DNA of 64,000 nt from CAYNFR01 sp964616755 (GCA_964616755.1 CAZTSI010000006.1:40854-104853); one strand, 5' to 3'; shown: positions 47,111 through 56,988, numbered from the stretch's first letter. Made by a program: numbers and translations. The notes: generated by a model from the sequence alone, not told the origin.

Positions 47111-48064
47111 TTGAAGGTTACAGACTATTTTGAAAAATCAAAGGACACATTAGTCTCGTTCGAGATTTTGCCTCCGCTCAAAGGGGGAAGTATGAAGGCT
47201 ATTTTTGACACTCTTGATCCATTGATGGATTATAAGCCACCCTTTATTGATGTGACGTATCATCGCGAAGAGTATATCTACAACATGCAATCGACGGGAT
47301 TTTACGAAAAAATTGCAATTCGCAAACGCCCGGGTACGGTAGGTATTTGTGCTGCGATCATGCATAGATATGGAGTAGATGCTGTGCCTCACTTGATTTG
47401 TGGCGGCTTTAGCAAGGAAGAAACAGAAAATGCCTTAATCGATTTGGCTTTCTTGAATATCAATAATGTATTGGCGCTCAGAGGGGACGCTAGAAAATTT
47501 GAAGATAAGTTTATTCCTGAGAATGACGGACATCACTATGCCTTGGAACTTGTGCAGCAGATAATAGCGATGAATCACGGGCAATATCTCGACAAGGGCA
47601 TTGAAAACGGATCGGCCACTGATTTTTGTATCGGGATCGCAGGGTATCCTGAAAAGCATTTTGAGTCTCCCAATTTCGAAAGTGATCTTCATTTCACCAA
47701 GAAAAAAATTGAATCAGGGGCTTCCTATATCGTCACTCAAATGTTTTTTGACAATCGAAAGTATTTTGAATATGTCGATAAATGTCATGCGGCGGGTATC
47801 ACCGTCCCAATTGTGCCAGGCATCAAGCCGATTACCCGAAAGTATCAATTGAATAGTATTCCACGTCATTTTTTCATCAACCTTCCAGAGGATCTAGTCA
47901 AAGCCATTGTCAAAGCAAAAGACAATAAAGGAGTCCAAGAAGTGGGCATCGAATGGGCAATAGCGCAATGTAAAGAACTAAAAGCCGCCAAAGTGCCATG
48001 CCTACATTTTTATACGATGGGTGATTGGCAAACCACTAAGCGCATTATCGATGCTGTTTTGTAG
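47111..48064 (+). CDS. metF: Methylenetetrahydrofolate reductase
   Basis: FAD-dependent reduction of 5,10-methylene-THF to 5-methyl-THF for methionine synthesis; 317 residues, normal for MetF. The start is TTG: an in-frame TAG at 47105-47107 rules out any upstream start, and the first residues MKVTDYFEKSKDTLVSFEILPP already match the family N-terminus, so the later ATG (codon 28) would delete a conserved strand. Active-site elements: SFEILPP (catalytic Glu), DVTYH, LALRGD, and the FDN/FVDKC region GASYIVTQMFFDNRKY. No methionine riboswitch is seen and other met genes are absent. Confidence 0.95.
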   Translation: MKVTDYFEKSKDTLVSFEILPPLKGGSMKAIFDTLDPLMDYKPPFIDVTYHREEYIYNMQSTGFYEKIAIRKRPGTVGICAAIMHRYGVDAVPHLICGGFSKEETENALIDLAFLNINNVLALRGDARKFEDKFIPENDGHHYALELVQQIIAMNHGQYLDKGIENGSATDFCIGIAGYPEKHFESPNFESDLHFTKKKIESGASYIVTQMFFDNRKYFEYVDKCHAAGITVPIVPGIKPITRKYQLNSIPRHFFINLPEDLVKAIVKAKDNKGVQEVGIEWAIAQCKELKAAKVPCLHFYTMGDWQTTKRIIDAVL

Positions 48065-48107
48065 GTGAAATTATCGTTCTTTGATGATAAATGAATAGGT
48101 ACAAACT

Positions 48108-48872
48108 ATGAACGTGGTTACGATGATCACAGATTTTGGTACACGAGATTACTACGTGGCCTTGCTCAAGGGTACTATCCTACGAGAAATCCTGAATTGT
48201 CAGTTTGTGGATGTAACCCATCAAGTACCTCCCCAAGACATTATGGAGGCTGCCTTTTTTCTCAAAAGCACTTTTCGCAAATTCCCGTCTAAGACCATGC
48301 ATGTTATCGCTGTGAATAGCTGCTATTCACTCCAGGCGCAATTCATTTTTTTTGAACGAGATGGGCACTATTTCATCGGTCCTAATAATGGGGTCTTTTC
48401 GCTTGTCTTCCCTGATTTATCCGCTGACCAGGTCAGAGCCTATCCTTTACATCATCGAGCTGACAATATCTATATAACCGTGGCCAATATCCTAGGACTG
48501 CTCATAAAGCACGACTGGCAAGAGCTCGGAGAGTCACTCTCAGTGCTTGATGTAAAGATCAATTTAAAACCGGTAATCACACCCTCAGAATTGCGGGCGA
48601 CCATAGTATACATTGACCATTTTGGTAATGTCATTGTCAATTTGGATAAATCAAGTTTTGAAAAAATAAGAGACGGACGCGAATTTGTCATCTACTACAA
48701 GAGTCGAGACCCTATTACAAAAATTAGCCAAAAATTTAGTGAGGTAGGGATAGGTGAAGTGTGCGCCTACTTTAATGAAACAGACCAACTTGAAATAGCC
48801 GTAAACATGGGCAATGCTCATGAATTATTGGGGCTCAACAAAAATGAAGTGATTCAAATTAATTTTTATTGA
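48108..48872 (+). CDS. DUF62 (SAM hydroxide adenosyltransferase / fluorinase-fold) protein
   Basis: 254-residue two-domain protein of the DUF62 family, whose characterised members hydrolyse SAM to adenosine and methionine or add halide to SAM. The N-terminus MITDFGTRDYYVALLKG and the C-terminal IDHFGNVIVNLD are clear family marks. However, where active members have VDPGVGxxR, this one reads VNSCYSLQA, and PDNG is PNNG. The conserved Asp and Arg of the hydrolase triad thus appear changed. Activity is uncertain. The following gene starts directly at its stop codon (TGA then ATG). Confidence 0.82.
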   Translation: MNVVTMITDFGTRDYYVALLKGTILREILNCQFVDVTHQVPPQDIMEAAFFLKSTFRKFPSKTMHVIAVNSCYSLQAQFIFFERDGHYFIGPNNGVFSLVFPDLSADQVRAYPLHHRADNIYITVANILGLLIKHDWQELGESLSVLDVKINLKPVITPSELRATIVYIDHFGNVIVNLDKSSFEKIRDGREFVIYYKSRDPITKISQKFSEVGIGEVCAYFNETDQLEIAVNMGNAHELLGLNKNEVIQINFY

Positions 48873-49184
48873 ATGATGATAACGCGCATCGTAAAAATGC
48901 AGTTTAAACCTCAATTCATCCAAGCCTTTATTGACATGTATGAAGAACGCAACACCAAAATTGCGAATCAGCCCGGCTGTTTATCGCTGACATTGTTGCA
49001 AGACATAGATGATCCTTCCATATTTTTTACGTACAGTCACTGGAGCTCCACCGACTACCTTGAACAATATCGTCATTCTGCGCTGTTCGAGGAAACATGG
49101 CGATTAACAAAACAGATGTTTGCTCAACCCGCTCAAGCATGGACAACTATATCCTTGAAGCAATCAAAAAAAAGATGGAAATAA
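48873..49184 (+). CDS. Antibiotic biosynthesis monooxygenase (ABM) domain protein
   Basis: 103-residue ferredoxin-like fold protein of the ABM/YgiN superfamily: MITRIVKMQFKPQFIQAFIDMY, NQPGCLSLTLLQD, FFTYSHWSSTDYLEQYRHSALFEETW. Such small dimers include quinol monooxygenases and heme-degrading enzymes, but many have no known substrate. The start abuts the DUF62 stop, and the stop overlaps the aroB start by 10 bases, so the three are probably one transcript. Confidence 0.82.
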   Translation: MMITRIVKMQFKPQFIQAFIDMYEERNTKIANQPGCLSLTLLQDIDDPSIFFTYSHWSSTDYLEQYRHSALFEETWRLTKQMFAQPAQAWTTISLKQSKKRWK

Positions 49185-50230
49185 TCAACTTGCCAACATA
49201 TCAGATAAAGCTAGGATCTATTAGGCAATCTTTATTACAATATCTCGACCATCATACCTATACTAAAATTGCTATCCTCTGCGATGAAAATACCAACGAT
49301 TATTGCCTTTATAAGATTAGAGACGTATTGCCATCCGATTTATATTTTATTCAAATCAAAAGTGGTGAACGTCATAAAACGATACAAACTTGTGTGCATA
49401 TTTGGTCTGAATTGGTTAAACATCGATTCACGCGACATGATTTATTGATCAATCTAGGAGGCGGTGTGATTGGTGATATGGGGGGGTTTGCAGCAGCATG
49501 CTTTATGAGAGGCATCGATTTTATTCAGATTCCTACCACGCTTCTTTCTCAAGTGGATGCCTCTGTAGGAGGAAAACTCGCAATAGACTTTGAAGGATAC
49601 AAAAATATGATCGGCTTATTTCAAGATCCAAAGGCTGTCTTAATTGACCCCGATTTTTTAATGACCTTGTCGCCGGCAGAGCTACAGAGTGGTTTTGCAG
49701 AAATGATTAAACATGCCCTGATTAAGGATCGAAATATTTGGAAGGCGATGACGAGCCTAGGACATTGGAAGAGCTATGTTAACATAAAGAATATTACAGA
49801 CTCGGTCAATATTAAACGACAAGTAGTAGAAGGAGATCCTCACGAGCGGGGATTACGCAAGATTCTTAATTTTGGTCATACCATAGGTCATGCCATCGAA
49901 TCCTATTCTTACGATATAGATTTTCCATTGTCCCATGGACAGGCTATTGCCTATGGCATGATTGGGGAAGCTTTTTTATCTTGCAAAAAAACAGGATTGT
50001 CGATAGACAATTTTGAACAGATTCGACAATTTATCCTTTCGATATACGGAGCTGTTGATCCTAGATATTTGGCGCAGCCATACACATTGATAGAGCGCAT
50101 GAAAGGCGACAAGAAAAATAAGGCAAGTCAAATCCATTTTTCCTTACTCGGGGGTATAGGCGTATGCTACTTTGACATTGTGGTGTCAGATGAAGATATC
50201 CTTTCTTCGCTCGAATCTATACTAAGATAG
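49175..50230 (+). CDS. aroB: 3-dehydroquinate synthase
   Basis: Second step of the shikimate pathway: DAHP to 3-dehydroquinate, using NAD+ and Zn2+. 351 residues from the ATG at 49175 (MEIINLPTYQIKLG). The open frame extends 26 codons back into the ABM gene, but the conserved fold starts here. NAD-binding GGGVIGDMGGFAAACFMRG, the IPTTLLSQVDASVGGKLAID active-site loop, and zinc ligands in ELQSGFAEMIKHALI and NFGHTIGHAIE, then LSHGQAIAYGM, are all present. No other aro genes are nearby. Confidence 0.96.
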   Translation: MEIINLPTYQIKLGSIRQSLLQYLDHHTYTKIAILCDENTNDYCLYKIRDVLPSDLYFIQIKSGERHKTIQTCVHIWSELVKHRFTRHDLLINLGGGVIGDMGGFAAACFMRGIDFIQIPTTLLSQVDASVGGKLAIDFEGYKNMIGLFQDPKAVLIDPDFLMTLSPAELQSGFAEMIKHALIKDRNIWKAMTSLGHWKSYVNIKNITDSVNIKRQVVEGDPHERGLRKILNFGHTIGHAIESYSYDIDFPLSHGQAIAYGMIGEAFLSCKKTGLSIDNFEQIRQFILSIYGAVDPRYLAQPYTLIERMKGDKKNKASQIHFSLLGGIGVCYFDIVVSDEDILSSLESILR

Positions 50231-50410
50231 ACCTATTTGAATCAATGCTGACACCTCGGCATCTTCTGGTATTCTTTGTCCCTACACACTTCGCCCATTA
50301 TTCGTTTCAGCTCCGCCAAAGTCGTCAGAGTTCTTAGGCTTAAATATGCTCACATAGCATATATATAATACAGAATCAATATAATATGTATGTAATAAAT
50401 TTATAATGTG

Positions 50411-50418
50411 TAAATTTG
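50411..50418 (+). promoter_or_regulatory. Putative -7 promoter element before the TMTC-like gene
   Basis: TAAATTTG matches TAnnTTTG exactly. If used, transcription would begin near 50425, downstream of the TTG at 50416, which favours translation from the ATG at 50497. The surrounding DNA is very AT-rich, so a chance match is possible. Confidence 0.25.
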
Positions 50419-52365
50419 GCACTGATAACTCAAAAATACTTGGGCTTGCCATTCTCACGATATATCAGAGCACTCATTGCTTCGGATCGATCTTCGATGA
50501 TCGCTACCGCCCTAATCTGTTTTTTTCTTTATGGTAATACATTTTGGCATTCATTTACCCAAGATGATGCCATCGTGATTTACAATAATGAGTTTACTAA
50601 GAAAGGTATTCAAGGTATCTCCGATATTTTTAGCACCGATAGTTTTTATGGTTATTTTGGTAGTGATCAATCAAATTTAGTCAGTGGGGGTCGCTATCGA
50701 CCTTTGTCCATCGCTTTTTTCGCGATAGTGTATGAAGTCGCAGGACTAAATCCTTTGGTCTATCATGTTACTGTCGTAGCGATGTACGCGATTTTGTGTG
50801 TGCTACTATTTTACCTGTTAACACGTTTTGATATTTCGATAGATGAGCAATCCAAGCGATGGGTGGCATTCGTCGGAGTCATTCTTTTCGCTATGCACCC
50901 TATTCATACAGAAGTGGTCGCTAATGTAAAGGGGCTCGATGAAATTTTCAGCCTATTATTCGCAGTAATAAGCTGCTTATTGGCTATACGGTACTGTCAT
51001 TCAAAGGCATACTTATACTTGTTGGCTATCTTTGCCAGCTTTTTTTGTGCACTTTTATCAAAAGAGAGCGCTATTGTTTTCGTTCTGTTGTTGCCTATTA
51101 CCCTCTATTATTTTGTACTTGGGGCAAAATGGAGGCAATTATTCCTGATAAGTATTACATTGATTGCGGCAGCAGGGACTTATTTGATCATACGTGGCAA
51201 TATTATCGGCTGGCATTTTCAAGCCACATCTACAGAAATGTTGAACAATCCATTTATCAAACTAGTAGATGGGAAATACCTTGCATTTACGACGGCAGAA
51301 AAATGGGCTTCAATTGTTCTAGGGTTGGGTAAGTATATTCAGTTGCTATTTTTTCCATATCCATTGACGCATGATTACTATCCGAGGCATTTCCCAGTAA
51401 GCCAATGGTCAGATATGGCTGTCTGGATGGCTCTTCTTATGAACATTTGTTTGATACTAATAGCTATTTTAGGTATAGGCAAAAGATCGTTCTTGAGCTT
51501 TGCCATTTGTTTCTTTTACATAGCCATAGGCTTGACCTCCAATATTTTGTTTCCGATAGGTACACATTTATCCGAGCGCTTTTTATTCGTTGCCTCACTG
51601 CCTTTTTGTCTATTGGTAGCATATGGGGGCTGGTGGTTTGCACAAGTGTCGCGAATGAAGACCGTCGCTTTGAGTTTCTTGCTAATTGTGATGGCATTAT
51701 ATTCTGTCCAGACCGTTGCTCGAAATAGGGTATGGAAAGATGACTTTAACCTATTTACTTCTGATGTACATATCTCCTCTGGCAGCGCCAAGGTGCATAA
51801 CGCCGCCGCTGGAGCATTGATTGATAAAGCATTGACCGAGGCGGATCCTTTGCTTAAAGAGTCGATGTTTCGAGAAGCAAAAGCACATGCGACTTCAGCA
51901 TTAACTATCCACCCTGCGTATAAAAACGCCCAATTATTACTAGGAAACGCACACCTCTATCTAAAAGAATATAAAGAGGCAGTGGCGGCGTATAATGTCA
52001 TGTACCTTCAAAATAATACGGATAAAGACGTGCAAAATAATCTGTTTATCGCCTTAAAAGAGGGTGCGCGTTTTGTCGGATCCAAAGAGAATAATATCCC
52101 GCAGGCCATAGACTGGTTAACAAAGGCATTGCAAATAAAAAGAGATGATGCTGAAGCTCATAGTTTAATGGGCATCGCTTTAGGAAATAACAGCCGCCAT
52201 GCTGAGGCGCTGTCTTTTTTTGAGAAAGCCATCGAGCTCGATCCCCAAAATCCGCGTAACTTCGTGAATAAGGGGTATGCTCAATCAGCTTTAGGCATGG
52301 CAGAAGCGGCACAAATCAGTTTTCAACAAGCTTTGCGTTTAAATCCTAACGCCTTGAATGAATAA
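50416..52365 (+). CDS. TMTC-like membrane protein with TPR repeats (GT-C glycosyltransferase-like)
   Basis: Up to 649 residues. About ten transmembrane helices (about 28-440) form a GT-C-like core with a luminal/periplasmic acidic motif TQDDAIVIYNNEF after the first helix, and RYRPLSIAFFAIVYEVAGLNPLVYH. The C-terminal third carries TPR-like helices, including EAHSLMGIALGNNSRHAEAL and FFEKAIELDPQNPRNFVNKG. The layout matches bacterial relatives of TMTC O-mannosyltransferases. Donor and acceptor are unknown. The frame opens with TTG at 50416; the first ATG is at 50497 (codon 28). It overlaps the GH3 gene by 8 bases. Confidence 0.75.
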   Translation: MALITQKYLGLPFSRYIRALIASDRSSMIATALICFFLYGNTFWHSFTQDDAIVIYNNEFTKKGIQGISDIFSTDSFYGYFGSDQSNLVSGGRYRPLSIAFFAIVYEVAGLNPLVYHVTVVAMYAILCVLLFYLLTRFDISIDEQSKRWVAFVGVILFAMHPIHTEVVANVKGLDEIFSLLFAVISCLLAIRYCHSKAYLYLLAIFASFFCALLSKESAIVFVLLLPITLYYFVLGAKWRQLFLISITLIAAAGTYLIIRGNIIGWHFQATSTEMLNNPFIKLVDGKYLAFTTAEKWASIVLGLGKYIQLLFFPYPLTHDYYPRHFPVSQWSDMAVWMALLMNICLILIAILGIGKRSFLSFAICFFYIAIGLTSNILFPIGTHLSERFLFVASLPFCLLVAYGGWWFAQVSRMKTVALSFLLIVMALYSVQTVARNRVWKDDFNLFTSDVHISSGSAKVHNAAAGALIDKALTEADPLLKESMFREAKAHATSALTIHPAYKNAQLLLGNAHLYLKEYKEAVAAYNVMYLQNNTDKDVQNNLFIALKEGARFVGSKENNIPQAIDWLTKALQIKRDDAEAHSLMGIALGNNSRHAEALSFFEKAIELDPQNPRNFVNKGYAQSALGMAEAAQISFQQALRLNPNALNE

Positions 52366-55294
52366 ATACTACTTTATGAGAAGAAGAAATCTAGTCTTGA
52401 TCTTTTTAATGTCTTCACTTATCATTGAGGCTCAATTTTTAAGCCCTCACCCAATACGTGATGCATGGGTAGATTCAGTATATAATCGTATGTCGGAAGA
52501 CGAGCGCGTTGGTCAATTATTTATGGTAAGAGCATTTTCGCATGATGACGATGCGCATATTGTTAGTGTAAAGAAGCTTATCAAAGATTATCACGTTGGG
52601 GGCGTTTGTTTCTTTCAAGGGGATCCAATGCGCCAGGCAAAATTGGCCAATGAATATCAATCGATGAGTCGTATTCCCCTGTTTTGTAGTATAGACGGCG
52701 AGTGGGGGCTAGGCATGCGCTTCAAAGATCAAGCCTTCAGTTTTCCTAGGCAACTTACAATTGGCGCGATTAATGATCACCAACTCATTTATAAGATGGG
52801 AAGAGAAGTGGGCAATCACTGCTTGCTCACAGGTATCAACCTCAATTTTGCCCCTAGTGTCGATGTCAATAATAATATTAACAACCCTGTGATCAACTTT
52901 AGATCCTTTGGTGAAGATCGATACAATGTCGCTACCAAAGGTGCGGCGTATATGAAAGGTATGGCCGATGTTGGAGTCATGTCATGTGCCAAACATTTTC
53001 CAGGTCATGGAGATACGGACGTCGATTCGCATGCAGATCTACCGGTTTTAGCTTTTACAAAAGAGAGATTAGATAGTGTCGAATTATTTCCTTTTAGAAG
53101 CTTAATACAACAGGGAGTACCGAGTATCATGGTAGCTCATTTGTCGATTCCATCCATTGAAAGGCGACCTAATAGGCCGACCACGCTTTCAAAAAGTGTC
53201 ATCACTGATCTGCTAAGAAATGAAATGGGTTTTGACCGTTTGATACTTACAGATGCTATGGAAATGAAAGGGGTTACCAAACATTTTGCGTCAGGGGTAG
53301 CCGATCTTGAAGCTTTTCTTGCTGGTAACGATATGATCTTGTTACCTGAAAATATTCATGAAGGGGTAAAACAAATAAAGGCTGCGGTAAAGGATGGCCG
53401 AATAACAGGGCAGCGTTTAGCAGAAAGTGTAAAGCGCGTGTTGCGCGAGAAATATATCTTGGGTTTACATAAACATATACCAACTCTACCACCAAGCAAT
53501 CTTTACGAGCTTATTAATAATCGTTCAGCACAGGTATTACGAGCCAAAATCTTTGAGAAAGCGCTCACGTTGGTAGCGAATGATCAAGACATTCTTCCGC
53601 TTGTAGACTTGGCGGGAAAGAAATATGCAAGTGTCAGTTTAGGGGCGACTTCGAAAACAAGTTTTCAGCAACGACTAGCGTCTTATGTAGATATCGAACA
53701 TTTTCAGTTACCCAAAAACACTTCATCCGAAAACTATGACACCAAACTAGATGTGCTAGCGTCTAAGGATATAGTATTTGTCAGTATTCATGACATGAGT
53801 TGGCATGCACGGCATCGCTATGGAGTGGTAGACGAACAAATTTCATTTATAAGGGCTCTCTCTAAGCGCACCAAGGTAGTGTTGACCTTGTTTGGCTCGC
53901 CTTATTCGATTCATTTATTTGAAGGAGTGCCAACGATTCTGGTGGCCAATGAAGATCATGTCGACGGCCAAGAATCTGCTGCGCAAGCACTTATGGGTGC
54001 AAAGGATATAACCGGAAAGCTGCCCGTAAGCGTCACCTCTAGATGGCGTTCGGGTCATGGTATAATTGTTCCGAGTATAGGCCGACTTGGATATTCTTTG
54101 CCAGAAGCAGTCGGTCTTAACAGCGATACTTTGTTGAAAATCGAACATCTAGTAAAAGAAATGATAGAGAAGCGAGCCACCCCTGGTTGTCAAATTCTCG
54201 TGGCAAAAGATGGCAACATCGTCTTTCAAAAATCATTTGGGCACCATGATTATACCCAAAAGAGACCTGTCAAGGATACAGACATCTATGACTTGGCATC
54301 TATTACTAAAATAATAGGCTCGACGATTTCCCTAATGCAGCTTCAAGATGCGGGGCGATTTAAACTGTCTGACCCCATTAAGCAATATATCCCCGAAGAA
54401 GATACCACTAATAAAGCAGAACTTATTTATGAGGATGTTCTAGCCCACATGGCCGGCTTGAAGCCTTGGATACCTTTTTATGCAGCTACACTTGATGGCG
54501 AGAAAAAGGCCAAACCTTCGTTAGTTTATTATCGGCCTTCTCGAGAATCAGGGTTTAGTAATTATGTTGCTCATCAATTGTATTTGCGCGATGACTATCG
54601 AGATACAATTTGGCGCCAAATATTTTCATCCTCTTTGCTCAGCAATAATGATTATACCTATAGTGACCTTGGTTTTTATATAGCAAATAAGACGATCAAA
54701 AATATCTCTGGACTAGAGGTCGATGGATACGCCGAGATAAATTTTTATAGACCCCTTGGTCTACGGCGCACTCTTTTTAACCCTTTAAGGATATTCAGTG
54801 AGCAAGAGATTGTGCCAACCGAAAAAGATGGATATTGGCGAAACAGTGAGATAAATGGTACCGTGCACGATATGGGTGCTGCTATGTTAAACGGTGTTAG
54901 TGGTCATGCTGGCTTATTTTCAAATGCATACGAAGTTGGCGTAATCATGCAAATGCTATTAAATAGAGGTTATTATGGTGGTAGGCAATTCCTTCGACCC
55001 TCGACCATCAATTACTACACACAACGGCATTGGCGATCCTCACGGAGAGGGATAGGGTTTGATATGAAAGAGTTAAATCCCAAAAAATCTATGAATATGT
55101 CCGAAAAGGCAAGTCGCCATACATTCGGTCATTTGGGGTTTACCGGCACCGCGGCATTTGTTGATCCAGATTATGACCTTGTCTTCGTCTTTTTGTCAAA
55201 TCGCACCTATCCTGATATGGATAATAACATCTTGCACAAAGAGAATTACCGTCCTAAAATTCAAAGCGTAATTTACGAAGCTATGTTGCCATAA
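52358..55294 (+). CDS. Glycoside hydrolase family 3 fused to a serine beta-lactamase-like domain
   Basis: 978 residues with a signal peptide. The GH3 N-domain (about 35-370) is NagZ-like: CAKHFPGHGDTDVDSHADLP carries the His/Asp dyad and LILTDAMEMKGV the nucleophile Asp near residue 297. A GH3 C-terminal-like domain follows to about 590. The serine-hydrolase domain (about 595-975) has SxxK in DLASITKI (Ser near 647), YSD in YTYSDLGF (near 766) and HLG in FGHLGFTGTA (near 927). A beta-N-acetylhexosaminidase paired with a DD-peptidase/esterase suggests peptidoglycan recycling or degradation. It is likely periplasmic. An internal ATG at 52376 gives a cleaner signal peptide. Confidence 0.92.
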   Translation: MNKYYFMRRRNLVLIFLMSSLIIEAQFLSPHPIRDAWVDSVYNRMSEDERVGQLFMVRAFSHDDDAHIVSVKKLIKDYHVGGVCFFQGDPMRQAKLANEYQSMSRIPLFCSIDGEWGLGMRFKDQAFSFPRQLTIGAINDHQLIYKMGREVGNHCLLTGINLNFAPSVDVNNNINNPVINFRSFGEDRYNVATKGAAYMKGMADVGVMSCAKHFPGHGDTDVDSHADLPVLAFTKERLDSVELFPFRSLIQQGVPSIMVAHLSIPSIERRPNRPTTLSKSVITDLLRNEMGFDRLILTDAMEMKGVTKHFASGVADLEAFLAGNDMILLPENIHEGVKQIKAAVKDGRITGQRLAESVKRVLREKYILGLHKHIPTLPPSNLYELINNRSAQVLRAKIFEKALTLVANDQDILPLVDLAGKKYASVSLGATSKTSFQQRLASYVDIEHFQLPKNTSSENYDTKLDVLASKDIVFVSIHDMSWHARHRYGVVDEQISFIRALSKRTKVVLTLFGSPYSIHLFEGVPTILVANEDHVDGQESAAQALMGAKDITGKLPVSVTSRWRSGHGIIVPSIGRLGYSLPEAVGLNSDTLLKIEHLVKEMIEKRATPGCQILVAKDGNIVFQKSFGHHDYTQKRPVKDTDIYDLASITKIIGSTISLMQLQDAGRFKLSDPIKQYIPEEDTTNKAELIYEDVLAHMAGLKPWIPFYAATLDGEKKAKPSLVYYRPSRESGFSNYVAHQLYLRDDYRDTIWRQIFSSSLLSNNDYTYSDLGFYIANKTIKNISGLEVDGYAEINFYRPLGLRRTLFNPLRIFSEQEIVPTEKDGYWRNSEINGTVHDMGAAMLNGVSGHAGLFSNAYEVGVIMQMLLNRGYYGGRQFLRPSTINYYTQRHWRSSRRGIGFDMKELNPKKSMNMSEKASRHTFGHLGFTGTAAFVDPDYDLVFVFLSNRTYPDMDNNILHKENYRPKIQSVIYEAMLP

Positions 55295-55351
55295 GGGGCG
55301 CATTTTCGCCATTACAAATTGTCTTACCTTGGCGACTTAATTACGAGCTGA

Positions 55352-56572
55352 ATGAATGTTTCCTTCTTCTTGGCCAGAAGGTATTTATTGGGTAAAAAAA
55401 CCACCAATGCCATCAATATCATTACAGGCATTTCTATTGTTGGTATTGCCGTTGGTACGGCAGCCTTGATTTTGATTCTTTCAGTGTTCAATGGATTTGA
55501 AGCTTTAATGACACAAAAGCTAGATAAGTTTAACCCAGATTTGAAGATAGTACCAGCTGAAGGGAAATTTTTTGAGCGATCCGCCATCGACCTTCAGCAA
55601 CTACGAACAATGACATCCATAGATCAATTAACAACAGTAATCGAAGAGGTAGCCTACTTTGAATACTTGAGCCGCCAGCAAATTGGCATCATAAAGGGAG
55701 TAGATGAAAGCTTTCTGGCCACAACAGATCTGGATGAAATCATCACTTTGGGGGAAGCCAAAATTGGCCTTCATGGAGATCGAAATCTAGTTATGTTGGG
55801 GAGAGGAGTTTATTCCAACCTCAATGCATCCTTAGCCAACATGTTCACACCCATAAAAATCTATCTGCCTAATCGGCGCAAAAAGAACCCGCTAGACAAA
55901 GATTTTACAAGTCGTTCTTTTTATCCTTCAGGAGTGTTTCATCTAGAGAATGAGCGTGACAATAAATATATCATTGCTGAATATGCCGAAGTAGCAGAGC
56001 TTCTAGATCTTACCGATCAACTCTCGGCCATTGAAATCCGTCTAACCGATCCAAACCGTTCAAAGGAAAGCAAAGGGATAATTAGAAGCATGGTCGGAAA
56101 AAATTTCAATGTCATCGATAGATTTGAACAAGATGCCGCATTTTTAAAGATTATGAACATTGAAAAATGGTCGAGCTATTTGATCTTTTCCTTCACCTTG
56201 ATCTTGATCATTTTTAATGTCATTGGCAGTTTATGGATGATCGTTTTGGACAAACGCAAGGATATATCCATCCTCAAATCGATGGGCGCTACTACTTCTC
56301 TCGTAAGAGGCATTTTTATTACAGAAGGATTGATGATCTCTTTATTAGGCTCATTTATAGGCTTAGTGGCCGCCTTTATTTTCTATTTGATCCAAACCCA
56401 TGTTGGCATTATCACCGTCCCTGAAGGATATTCTATTTCGAGTTATCCAATGGAAATTGAATTGTTTGATCTGAGCGTTATATTTTTGACCGTTATTTGT
56501 TTAGGTTTATTGGCTAGCATTCCCGCAAGTATAAGAGCGGGCCAGGTAACGGCCTATGTTAGAACAGAATAA
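55352..56572 (+). CDS. ABC transporter permease, LolC/LolE (FtsX-like) type
   Basis: 406-residue inner-membrane permease with one N-terminal transmembrane helix (NAINIITGISIVGIAVGTAALILILSVFNGFE), a large periplasmic domain (about 45-270), and three C-terminal helices forming the FtsX domain. KRKDISILKSMGATTSLVRGIFITEG is the family's coupling motif. Related proteins move lipoproteins toward the outer membrane. No ATPase (LolD) gene is adjacent. The hypothetical gene downstream overlaps by 17 bases. Confidence 0.9.
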   Translation: MNVSFFLARRYLLGKKTTNAINIITGISIVGIAVGTAALILILSVFNGFEALMTQKLDKFNPDLKIVPAEGKFFERSAIDLQQLRTMTSIDQLTTVIEEVAYFEYLSRQQIGIIKGVDESFLATTDLDEIITLGEAKIGLHGDRNLVMLGRGVYSNLNASLANMFTPIKIYLPNRRKKNPLDKDFTSRSFYPSGVFHLENERDNKYIIAEYAEVAELLDLTDQLSAIEIRLTDPNRSKESKGIIRSMVGKNFNVIDRFEQDAAFLKIMNIEKWSSYLIFSFTLILIIFNVIGSLWMIVLDKRKDISILKSMGATTSLVRGIFITEGLMISLLGSFIGLVAAFIFYLIQTHVGIITVPEGYSISSYPMEIELFDLSVIFLTVICLGLLASIPASIRAGQVTAYVRTE

Positions 56573-56972
56573 ATATTTGGTGCAAAGAAGTTTTAATTCT
56601 ATGGAAGATTGGCAATTAGAGTTTGAATGGTTGAGAGTCCGTCATCATGTAAAGGAAGCGCTCGGACGCACAGACTTACCCGATTTGCAGATTATTTTAC
56701 TACTGATTGGCATTCAAGAGGTAAATGTGTTTAAGGACATCTACACAAAAGAAGAGAAGCAAGACCTGATGCATGTAGCTACTTGTCAGTTACTTTCTCA
56801 GGATGGGTTTTATGCCTTCACGGGTAAAGATGATGAAGGATGGCCGCATTATGAACAAATTCGAGTCATTCCAATTGAAGGTGTCGATGCTCAAGAGCGC
56901 CTTTTGAAAGAGAATGTTATTAAATATTTCAAAAACGAGATAAAATTAGTGGCGGAACCTAACGCTAGCTAG
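56556..56972 (+). CDS. Conserved hypothetical protein
   Basis: 138 residues, soluble, no signal peptide or transmembrane helix. I do not recognise a family. The sequence is acidic and helix-rich, with ending KNEIKLVAEPNAS. It overlaps the end of the LolC/E-like gene by 17 bases and is followed 16 bases later by a cyclophilin lipoprotein, so it is translationally linked to both. An internal ATG at codon 16 (SMEDWQLEFEWL) is an alternative start. Confidence 0.75.
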   Translation: MLEQNKYLVQRSFNSMEDWQLEFEWLRVRHHVKEALGRTDLPDLQIILLLIGIQEVNVFKDIYTKEEKQDLMHVATCQLLSQDGFYAFTGKDDEGWPHYEQIRVIPIEGVDAQERLLKENVIKYFKNEIKLVAEPNAS

Positions 56973-56988
56973 TATCTTTAGCCGCCGT

